A stretch of DNA of 64,000 bases from Clarkia xantiana subsp. parviflora (taxonomy: Eukaryota; Streptophyta; Magnoliopsida; Myrtales; Onagraceae), in contig JAPTYO010000020.1 in NCBI GenBank assembly GCA_036873135.1, forward strand, positions 2,348,081 through 2,412,080. Direction: 5' to 3'. The notes below the pieces were generated by a model. The model was not told where the DNA came from. It was given only the letters and a program-made list of their open reading frames with translations, and made no database searches. Position 1 is the stretch's first letter; each line of letters starts with the position of its first letter. Positions 24,888 to 34,405 of this stretch are shown piece after piece. A program made the position numbers and the translations under genes.

Positions 24888-25442
24888 GCTGGATGGCTTG
24901 CTGTAGCAAGAACGGTGGCAGGAGGGCTGTTACGATGGAGGAGTGTCGAAACAATGAAGGCTTGTTAAAAAACGTGACTTTAACCAATAACGTTGAAAAG
25001 CTTGAAAACAAGAATGCTTGTATTATTCAGTCCGGTTCCGATTTCTTTTTGTGCTTTTTCTCCCATTACATTGTAAAAATACTAGCTATATAGTACCTAA
25101 TTCTAGTCTAATCTAAGCAATAAACATTGCTGATTTATTTTGCTAATAAATACAAAATATTCTAAATTTTAATATAAATATTCAGAAAATATATTATGCA
25201 ATAAGAACATATATTATCCTAATATACGCAGGAGCATTTTTGAAAGTTTCTCGACTTGCCATATTTAAATACTTCATTTATAGCGCGCAACATTTCACAT
25301 GTGTAGCGCGTGGTCCAAAATTAGGTGTTTACACATACCAAACACCGTAATCTAAAATTACATTTCACATTATAACACAATCAAATTGTGCAATCTAATA
25401 TTACATTACATAACTCTTATTAGGTCAATCCAAATGCCCTAC

Positions 25443-26760
25443 GTGCATAATTTTCAATCATCACGGTTTAGCAGAAAAAAATCACTACATTATGCACTTT
25501 ATTATGCAATTGAAACTTGAAAGTACACATCTTTTTGTTAAGGAAAAAAATCAATTTAATTATTTATCGCAAACGCTCAAATTTTTATTTTTATTTTTTT
25601 CAACTAACCCAATAAATAAATAATAATAATAATAAAGAAAACTTAACCGATAATTAGAAAATTCAAACTATAAAAATCCCCACTAATCTTATAATAAGCC
25701 TGTTAGTTACAGATTTTAACCGACATTGTGGCTTAAACACAACATTATTTGCATTTATATATTTATAACACCTTCGAAATATTTTTAGTTATATCATATA
25801 GAAAATTATAATGAGAAATTATAATGAGTAGACGTACGATCCATATAAATTATTATGTAATAAAAATATATTATTTTTAATAAGAAATTTTTTCAGTATA
25901 ATAGTAATTTTATAATAAATAAATCATTTATATTATAAAAGAGTTATATAATACACTATGAATAATATATTGTTGGTAAAAGAAACCAGTAAATATAAAA
26001 TTAAAAAAGTAGATACATAATTTATTAAATGTATGTATAATATACTAATTTATCAACAATAAAATCCTTATATTTTTTAATATGTCATTTTAAAAAGACT
26101 AATTTTTTAGGCAAATCACAAGTGAATTAGAAGTTTTTCATGCAAAAGCGTGAATGAAAGAGAAATCATGCAAAAATATCTTTTATGTATACATTTTATA
26201 TTAAGCAATCATCAAAGAGAATTCATGTAGAAGTTTTCATATATTTAAGCAATTATAAGAGAATTCAGATAGAAGTTTTGCCATATACATTGCATTGTTG
26301 TTTATTATAAATATTTTTTTTATTTTAAATTTAACTAAAGTTAATCTAAAAATTTTAATCAAAGAATAAAGTGCTGATAAAAAAAATTGCATTACTTATA
26401 TATTTTTTTTGTTCTCAATGTAAATCTATACACGGGAAAATGAAGCCACGAGAGGAGAGTAAAAGATCTTCCAAACACATGTAACATGTTAGCTAGATAG
26501 AAGGGCTTTTATTATTATTATTTCCCTAAAGTAACCTTAATTAACATATTTCATCCACTTTATGCTTAGCTAGCAAATTGGACCCATATAATCAAGACAA
26601 CCACTAAATGCAAGTTCAAATCGATGAATAGGCCACTCAAATCACAAATACTATTTTCTAATTAAATTGATCCAACATAATTAAAGTACTTCCATTAACT
26701 AAGATCAATTAAACCAAATATATAATTTAATGTTAGAAATTAAGTGAAAAAACATAATCG
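25443..26760. other. AT-rich spacer upstream of the proline-rich gene
   Basis: No gene or clear repeat is seen. The last few hundred bases should include the promoter of the gene starting at 26857. Confidence 0.5.
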
Positions 26761-26764
26761 TGAT

Positions 26765-26774
26765 CTATATAAAG
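26765..26774 (+). promoter_or_regulatory. TATA box of the proline-rich gene
   Basis: ctatataaag lies 82 bp upstream of the ATG at 26857, giving an expected start near 26800 and a 5' UTR of about 60 bp, a normal plant layout. Confidence 0.65.
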
Positions 26775-26856
26775 AGGTGAGGAGAGTGTGGAAATAACCA
26801 AATCAATACCTCATTTCCTTTGCTAGGGTACTTGAAGCTAGCAATTAGAAAAAAAA

Positions 26857-28047
26857 ATGGGGTATAATTCAATGGTCTCAATCTTGGCCATTTTGCTAGT
26901 GTCCCTTGGCTTGCCGCTAGAAACTTCAGCAAACTACCCTCACTATAACTCTATTCGACCGCCACCTCTGACTTATAAGTCCATCCAAACGCCATCTCCG
27001 ATCTTTAACTCTCTTCGAACACCACCTCCGGCCTATAAGTCCATCCAAACGCCACCTCCGGCTTATGAATCCCTTCGAACACCACCTCCGGCCTATAAGT
27101 CCCTCCGTCCGCCACCTCCGGCCTATAAGTCCCTCCATCCGCCACCTCCGACCTATAAGTCCCTCCGTCCGCCACCTCCGGCCTATAAGATATTGTTATT
27201 CACTACAATTCAATCTGTCACTGGTCCACTGCCCTCCACCGTCGTCAATACAGTCACTAGTTCACTGCCATCCACCGCCGCCAGGCCCATCACGAGTCTG
27301 CTGCCCTCCATCGCCGCCAGGCCCGTCATCAGTCTGCTTCCCTCCAATGTTGCCAGGCCCATCACCAGTTCGCTTCCCTCCACTGTCGCCAGGCCAATCA
27401 TCAGTCCACTGCCATCCACCGCCTCCAGGCCAGTCACCAATCCACTGCCATCCACCGCCGCTAGGCCTGTCACCAGTCCGCTTTCCTTCAATTCCGCTAG
27501 GCCAGTCACCAGTCCACTGCCATCCACCGCCTCCAAGCCAGTCACCAGTCCACTGCCATCCACCACCGCCAGGCCTGTCACCAGTCTGCTTCCCTCCAAT
27601 GCCGCTAGGCCAGTCACCAGTCCACTGCCATCCACCGCCTCCAGGCCAGTCACCAGTCCACTGTCATCCACCGCCGCCAGGACCATCACCAATCTACTGC
27701 CCTCAACCGTTGTTAGGTTCGTCACAAGTTCACTGCCCTCCACCGCCCCCAGGCCCGTCACAAGTCCACTGCCCTCCACCGTCGCAAGGCTCGTCAGCAG
27801 TCCACTGCCCTCCACCGTCGCAAGGCCAGTCACCAGTCCACTGTCATCCACCGTCGTCAGGCTCATCACCAGTCCACTGCCATCCACAGCCGCTAGGCCC
27901 GTCACCAGTCCACTATCATCCATCACCGCCAGGCCTATCTCCAGTCCACTGTTGACATCCACCTCCACTACCGGTACACAAGCTGCCATCACTATCTTTT
28001 CGGATAACATTCTCCTCCGCGCCATTGATAAAGAAAGCCAAGGTTAA
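26857..28047 (+). CDS. Secreted proline-rich repeat protein (extensin-like)
   Basis: As an unspliced ORF it gives 396 aa; the alternative two-exon model is in the findings. Residues 1 to about 25 form a signal peptide (hydrophobic VSILAILLVSLGLPL then ETSA), so the product should enter the secretory path and may be a cell-wall protein. Residues about 30-112 are 10-aa units such as RPPPPAYKSL. Residues about 120-375 are some twenty 12-aa units such as ARPVTSPLPSTA, rich in Pro, Ser and Thr. The final 25 residues are non-repetitive. Tyr in the first block is in an extensin-like setting, but no Ser-Pro4 motif is present, so it is not a classical extensin. A TATA box lies 82 bp upstream. The DNA unit in the second half is 36 bp and is also open in another plus frame and in one minus frame. 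I do not recognise an orthologue. Confidence 0.7.
   Translation: MGYNSMVSILAILLVSLGLPLETSANYPHYNSIRPPPLTYKSIQTPSPIFNSLRTPPPAYKSIQTPPPAYESLRTPPPAYKSLRPPPPAYKSLHPPPPTYKSLRPPPPAYKILLFTTIQSVTGPLPSTVVNTVTSSLPSTAARPITSLLPSIAARPVISLLPSNVARPITSSLPSTVARPIISPLPSTASRPVTNPLPSTAARPVTSPLSFNSARPVTSPLPSTASKPVTSPLPSTTARPVTSLLPSNAARPVTSPLPSTASRPVTSPLSSTAARTITNLLPSTVVRFVTSSLPSTAPRPVTSPLPSTVARLVSSPLPSTVARPVTSPLSSTVVRLITSPLPSTAARPVTSPLSSITARPISSPLLTSTSTTGTQAAITIFSDNILLRAIDKESQG
27233..27955. repeat. 36-bp coding tandem repeat
   Basis: About twenty diverged 36-bp units, such as caccagtccactgccatcc followed by accgccgccaggccagt. The unit is a multiple of three and lacks stops in several frames, so frames 26857-28047 (+), 27065-27955 (+) and 27210-28025 (-) are all open. 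Confidence 0.85.
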
Positions 28048-28306
28048 CAATAGTATATCGTGTCTCTTTCATTTCAAGTATTAGTCCAACAATAAGCTAA
28101 TGTTTTATTGATAAAAGTAGAAATCAAGAATCAGATTTAGGATCGAAAAGCTTCAATTAATTCCTGAGACTCATATCTTGAATTACAAGCTTCCCGCCTT
28201 TTATACAATTCATAAGTCGGTTGAGCAGCTAACTAACCAACTCTTATTTATTACAATATAGTCCCTTAAGTTTCTATTTGAGCAGCTAATATCCTAGAGA
28301 AGTATA

Positions 28307-30076
28307 TTACTCTCTATATTCACCCAGCTTCTTGTTCCCTGCTGCTCCTTCTTCTTCACCAATGCTGGTGTTCTTGGTTCTGTATAGATCCTTGATTCCA
28401 TATCCACACAGCAGCTGGAAGAGTTGTTGTTTACCCAATGGCTTTGTTAGCAAATCTGCTAATTGCTCTCCTGAAGCTACATGACTTGTTTGAATCACCT
28501 TTTTCACCAGATGTTCACGAACAAAGTGACAGTCGATTTCTACATGTTTTGTTCGTTCATGAAACATTGAGTTTGCTGCTATCTTAAGGGCTGCTTCGTT
28601 GTCACATTTCAGCATAGTAGCCTTATCTTGCATACAATGAAGCTCCTGCAATAAGCCTCTTAGCCAAATTATCTCTGATACTGCCATTCCCATGCTTCTA
28701 TACTCTGCCTCTGCACTCGATTTGGAGATGGTTTCTTGTTTCTTCGATTTCCAGGACAGCACTGATCCACCTAATTTGATACAGAAGCCTGTTACAGATT
28801 TCCTAGACATTTTACAAGACGCCCAGTCGCTGTCGCAGTAAGCTGTCATCGTTGTTAAATCATTTTTTGCAGGAAAAAACAATCCTTGTCCTGGACTATT
28901 TTTCACATATCTAATAACCCTGTGTGCAGCTGATAAATGAGACTGTTTAGGAGCATGAATGAACTGGCTGAGATGCTGAATTGGATAAGCCAGATCTGGT
29001 CTGGACATTGTAAGATATAATAGCCTCCCCATAAGTCGTCTATACTGCTCCATATCCTCCAAAAGTCTGTCACATGTGTTCAGTTGGAAGAGCTTATCAT
29101 ATTCCACAGTTGTCAGTTTTAGATTCTGTTCCATCGGAGTTAGAGCTGCATTACCCTCCAAGAGTCCAGCATCTGCAATCAATTCCAACGAATACTTCCT
29201 TTGATTAAGAACAATCACTTCCTTTGATCTGGCTATTTCCAAGCCCAGAAAATACTTCAAGTCCCCTAAATCCTTGAGCTTGAAATGCTGTTTCAGCATG
29301 GCTTTCAACTCTTCAATCATTTGTTGACTCGAGCCAGTGATCATCAAATCATCGACATACACCAACATATGGACTTGCTCTGAATCTGCAAATCGACTGA
29401 ATAAAGAATAGTCGCATTTGCTTTGCACATACCCATTTTGAATCAAGCATTCAGTCAGTTTGATATTCCACTGGCGTGAAACCTGCTTTAACCCATACAA
29501 AGACTTAACCAGCTTGCACACCTTTTGTCCAGATGCTTCTTTTCTTTCAAAACCCTGTGGAATACTCATATACACTTCTTCATCTAGATCTCCTTGGAGA
29601 AATGCATTACTAACATCCATCTGATGCAAACTCCAATTCCGTGCAGCAGCAATTGTCAATATAGTTCTCACTGTTACCATTTTGATAACAGGTGAAAACG
29701 TTTCTTTGAAGTCAATCCCTTCTTTCTGTGTGTATCCCTTAGCTACCAATCGAGCCTTGTACCTTTCAACACTCCCATCCGAGTTGTACTTCACTCTGTA
29801 AACCCATTTACACCCAATTGGAGTCTTGCCCTCTGGTAAATCAACAATTTTCCACGTGTTATTGTACTGCAAGGCTTCAATTTCTTCTTTCATAGCCAAT
29901 ACCCAGTCCTTGTTGCCTACAGCTTCCTTGAAGGACTGAGGCTCTTTAATCTTCTCGATGGAGCTAAGAAAACTCCTATATTGATCGGAAATGTTACTAT
30001 AATCCACAGCTTGACAAGACATAATAAAGTCTCTCTGCCACCCAGGTGGTCTTCTTTGCCTGATAGACTTCTTCAA
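28307..30076 (-). pseudogene. Copia RT-RNase H part of the polyprotein
   Basis: A long open frame covers the reverse transcriptase (KWVYRVKYNSDGSVERYKAR, QMDVSNAFLQGDL, and the YVDDLMITGS active-site block) and RNase H (YCDSDWASC, SKSSAEAEYRS, KHVEIDCHF). Its first listed codon is a TTG. Upstream in the same frame is a TAG at 30086-30088, and a frame change sits near 30300, so it is cut off from the gag-integrase half. It ends inside the 3' LTR, as many copia polyproteins do. It is a polyprotein fragment, not a host gene. Confidence 0.9.
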
Positions 30077-30249
30077 TGGCTGTACCTAACCAAGTGCTTG
30101 AGATGGTGCTTGATCAGATACTCGAGATGGTGCACGCGTAGGTGCAGATGTCAAGCATGGTGACTGGGTTGATGCATGCTCAGGTGATTGCACTGATGCA
30201 CGCGTGGGTGTAGATGCTGAGCATGGTGCCTGAGCTGATGCAGAACATG

Positions 30250-32898
30250 TTACGAAGTCCCCTTCTTCAGGCAATGGAAAAGAATTCTCATGCTCATCCC
30301 CAGATCATGAAATCCAAACAATTCATCAACAGAATCATTATGAGGGCTAGAACGTGATGGAGAAAAAAGAGTAAAGAACTCCTTGGCAGGTGTTGCAAAT
30401 GGAAAAAAAAACATTTCTTTGAACACCACATCTCTTCCAACAAAGAAAGACTTCTTCTGTAAATTCAAGAGAATATATCCCTTTGATTTTGTTGAATAGC
30501 CCATCATGATTGAGGGAATAGATCTGGGTTGGAATTTGTCCTTAACTGCAACATCAACAGCATAACAAAGACACTCAAATGCCTTCAAATGATCAAACTT
30601 AACTGCCTGCTTATATAACACCTCATAAGGAATTTTGTCATCCAACACTGAAGAAGGCATGAGGTTAATGAGGTAACATGCTGCCAAAACACAATGCCCC
30701 CAATATCTGTCAGGTACATAACCTTGAAACTTCAAAGCTCGTGCAACCTCAAGCAGATGCCTGTGCTTGCGTTCCACAACTCCATTTTGCTGAGGAGTCC
30801 TAACACAACTCGTTTGATGCAAAATACATTTTCCCAAAAGCAAATCATTCATTAAGGAGTTGCAGAATTCTGTGCCATTGTCACTCCTGAAAACTCTGAC
30901 AGAACTCTCATGTTGATTCAAAACCATGTTTAAAAAATTCTTAATGTGCAGAACCACCTCCTCCTTTCCTTTCATCAAATAAATCCAAGAAAATCTGCTG
31001 TAATCATCAACTATGGTGAGGAAATATCGGTAACCATTAAAAGTTTGAGTCTTATACGGTCCCCAAACATCAAGATGGACGAGATCAAACTCCTTCTTAC
31101 TCTTGAAATCACTAAGAGGGAAAGGTAATCGAGTTTGCTTTGCTAAAGGACAGATACTACAATCTGTTATTGAATTCTCACACTTAGAATCAAAAGAAAA
31201 TATATTCTTCATTTGATTAACAGAAAGATGCCCCAATCTTCTGGGCCAAAGTGTGAGCTCCTCCTTATTGACAGCCACCTTATCCCTGAGACAAAGATTC
31301 AATTGTGCCAGCTTCTCTTTATTGTTGATTGTGTCACCTTGCAGCTGCAAGGTGTAGAGCCCATCACGTAGAGAACCAGTCCCCATTATCCTCCCACTTG
31401 AGAGATCCTGGAAGACTACACGATTAGGAAGAAACACCGTAGATAAATCAAGCTCTTTTGTGAGTTGAGGCACAGAAATAAGGTTGTAATGAAACTGTGG
31501 AGCATAAAGAACTCCTTTTAACTGCAAAGAATTCCCTATAAGACAAGTCCCATAGTGAGTAACAGGTGATGCTTCCCCATTAGGCAGATAAACCATTTTA
31601 CAGCCACTTGTTTCCTGTAAGTCAATCATCCAATATTTGTTGCAAGTCATATGATGAGACGCACCACTATCAATAATCCAATATCGACAAGTAGCAGGTT
31701 GTAAAGAAGCAACACTACTAAGAATTGTACCTGCCATATTAGCCTTGAACTCCCCTTCTGAGTGTGAATCTTCAGCAAAATACTTTGCCATCTGATGATA
31801 CTGCCTCAGCTGATCATCACTGAAAGGAGAAGAGGATTTGGACTGTACCATGCTCACAGGATTAAAGCCTGCTGATGGCATCTGGGCTGAACTAAAACTT
31901 GATTGCTGCGTGCTGTCAACAAAATTCACATTTCCATCTTGCTGAAACTTGGCCCTCTCAGCAGCAGCTTTTTCTTCGGCCCACTTCTTCTTCACATATT
32001 CAGGAACACCAAACTTTTTCCAGCAATGATCCTCTTTGTGGCCTTTCTTACCACAAAAAGTGCACAAAGACACCTCCCTTCTTGGTTTGTAACCTGAAGT
32101 GCTGCTATTAGAATACATCACAGATGGCTCTCCAACCAACATAGCATGATTATTGTCATTGACTCCTCCACCAACATATGAACCAACAATCAGCCTTTGA
32201 TTTTCTTCCTGAACCAACACTGAGTACACATAATTGACAGTGGGAAGAGGTTGCATCATCAAAAGATTAGATCTAATGTGACTAAAGGTTTCGTTCAATC
32301 CATTGAGGAATTGAAATGACTTCTGTTTATCCTTGCTAGCCATGACCTGCTCAGAGACAACACATTCACCACATAAAACAGTTTCATCTGCTGCATCAAG
32401 CTCGTCCCACAGCATCTTCAACATCTCATAGAAATCAGCAACAAATTGATCACCCTGTCTAGCATTGTAAACCTCTCTACTGAGCTGAAAAATCCTAGTG
32501 CCATCAATCTTATGAAATCGTTCTTTCAAAGTTTTCCAGATAGCAAAAGCAGTAGTACTATATATTAATCCATGCACCAAATTCTTAGCAACAGCAGTAG
32601 TGAGCCAACCTTTGACAATCACATTACATCTATCCCAACGAAATCGAAGATTCTCAGGCACAGAATCACGCGTACAAGTTCCATCAACAAAGCACAACTT
32701 GTTCTTAGCTAGCAACGCATCAGACATAGATCGCATCCAGATTTGATAGTTTTTCGTACCTATTAGCTGAAAACCAATCAGCTGCGTACCAGGCACATCG
32801 GATGGATGGAGATAAATGCGATCTTCAACATCCAGCTCCAGAACAGCCGTGGTTCGTTCACCAGGTCTCGGCCACTGGTTGATTGGAGTTCCAGCCAT
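30250..32898 (-). pseudogene. Copia gag-protease-integrase part of the polyprotein
   Basis: From the ATG at 32898 the frame runs 882 codons through gag, a CCHC knuckle (CTFCGKKGHKEDHCW, about 32025-32068), the protease motif WIIDSGASHHMT (about 31647-31682), and integrase with its HHCC region and catalytic blocks (HLDVWGPY, FRSDNGTEF, VVERKHRHLLE). It runs out of frame near 30300, where a one-base difference moves it off the frame that continues as PEEGDFVTCS. Everything up to that point is intact, so the damage is recent. Confidence 0.9.
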
Positions 32899-33001
32899 CG
32901 CTTCGTCAATCCAAAAGAAACGAATCAAAGAATCGCGGAAACAGAGATCGAAAAACACGGAAACGAATCGAAGAATCGAATCGCGGAATGAGTGAAATTA
33001 T

Positions 33002-33017
33002 CCAGGCTCTGATACCA
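33002..33017 (-). other. Copia primer binding site
   Basis: The minus strand reads TGGTATCAGAGCCTGG, the standard plant initiator-Met tRNA primer site, directly beside the 5' LTR. Confidence 0.9.
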
Positions 33018-33279
33018 TGATAAAAGTAGAAATCAAGAATCAGATTTAGGATCGAAAAGCTTCAATTCATTCCTGAGACTCATATCTTGAATTACAAGCT
33101 TCCCGCCTTTTATACAATTCATAAGTCGGTTGAGCAGCTAACTAACCAACTCTTCTTTATTACAATATAGTCCTTTAAGTTTCTATTTGAGCAGCTAATA
33201 TCCTAGAGAAGTATATTACTCTCTATATTTATGAACGATCACCCTTGCAGGAACAGATCCATATATCAACAATATCTAA

Positions 33280-34405
33280 GAAGCCAAGAAGCTTCGGAAG
33301 AATATGGGAGTGCTTCAAAGCAAGTTTCTTAATTATATTAGTGTTGAATTGTGAGGAAAATCTTGAAAACTGTAATTTGCAATTTTCATTTGCCACGCAC
33401 TTGACATTTTTTATTTTTAAAAAAATTATAAACGTGATCATTTGATTGTCTTGGACAGTTGGACGTACTTTAAATTTCGCCGACCGCATCATAAATAATA
33501 AATTATTTTATTTTATTTTATTAGGGAGTCGATCTACACTTTACTCTGAGTATAAATATTTCTTTTGAACCGTCTAATTTATCGACAAACAGTGAATCGA
33601 GAAAATAATAAATCATTTTTGTTGACCATCATATTACTTAATTAATTAAATCAAATCAACATAGAAAATCTATAAAACTTACACATATTATTATTTTAAA
33701 AATTAGCATGCCAAGATGATATAAATAAATGTTAACTATTGTTAATGTGACGTTATACCCACCAGTTTAAGTTTTAACTTTTATAACATTTATATTACCG
33801 TTTATATGCTATAATTTTTTTTATTAACTGCGATATTCTAGGTCTATGTATTATACAATATTTTTTTTTTAAAAAAAGAAACTATATAACGTATTATTTT
33901 TATAATAATAACTTTTTTTCTTAATCATTACTAAAATTATATTCTTTTATCCGTGAATATAATATATTTTTTTCTTAATCCACAACAATAATTGGGTAAA
34001 TACTATTTACTACTAACATGGTATTAGCATCCTTAACTGAAAAAAATGAAGAAAAATGAAAAATCAACGAAAACAAAACATCGAAACACCTAAAAGCAAC
34101 TAAGATCTGCCAATCCACACAGCGTCCCAACAATTAACAAGAGAATTTTGAATAACTTTCTGAATAAGCAATGTCAACAGATTTTTGCAGATAAATATGT
34201 CTGGAATCACACAACAAACGTCTATCTCCATCGTCCTCAGTCAGTCACCTCAGCAATTTTATGTCTACATTTCTAAAGCTAGCCAAAGCTTCTCTATAAG
34301 TAATTCAAAGCAAGAGCAAGAAGTTCACTTATTTCTTAGGACAGTGTCAAAACTGTTTATAGGCAAGTAAGTAACTACACATAAGGCGGCAAAGAAAGAC
34401 CTTTC
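33280..34405. other. AT-rich spacer
   Basis: No gene is recognised beyond the possible last exon of the proline-rich gene at 33251-33279. The right end should contain the ABC1K 3' UTR. Confidence 0.5.

Larger units (their letters stand above)
21690..25333. mobile_element. Solo LTR with nested insertions
   Basis: It starts tgtcagacctaaaatctg and ends aggtgtttaca, giving TG..CA ends. It is flanked by a perfect 5-bp duplication, catac at 21685-21689 and 25334-25338. The left part (gggtcgccactag, gagtcggtctacg) looks to me like a plant Ty3/gypsy LTR. After removing the nested elements the remainder is about 1.4 kb. There is no primer site, polypurine tract or coding frame, so a solo LTR left by recombination is the simplest reading. 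Confidence 0.75.
21039..25439. mobile_element. Outer TIR element, split by a solo LTR
   Basis: The left end ggggtgtttggaattgg pairs with the right end, which read inward is gggcatttggattgac. A 3-mer tac flanks both sides (21036-21038 and 25440-25442). Without its nested insert the element is about 750 bp. Both arms are rich in ttacatt/aatgtaa motifs. The 3-bp duplication would fit a PIF/Harbinger-like element, but that assignment is tentative. Confidence 0.5.
28109..33231 (-). mobile_element. Ty1/copia LTR retrotransposon, young but disabled
   Basis: LTRs at 28109-28322 (3' LTR) and about 33018-33231 (5' LTR), 214 bp each, differ at only about three internal positions. The primer site TGGTATCAGAGCCTGG (33002-33017, minus) matches plant initiator tRNA-Met, and a purine tract AAGAAGCTGGG (28323-28333) abuts the 3' LTR. 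The 5-mer tttat occurs at 28104-28108 and 33228-33232. If that is the target duplication, the 5' LTR has lost its first bases (the 3' LTR begins TGAATATAGAG). The gene order gag, protease, integrase, RT, RNase H defines Copia. Confidence 0.95.

Noticed and set aside
24893..25093. 66-codon plus-strand frame after the hAT-like MITE
   Set aside because: It lies within the solo LTR, has no recognisable domain and begins at the edge of a target duplication.
26926..27138. Minus-strand frame inside the proline-rich gene
   Set aside because: It is the reverse reading of the 30-bp PPPAYKSL-coding repeat.
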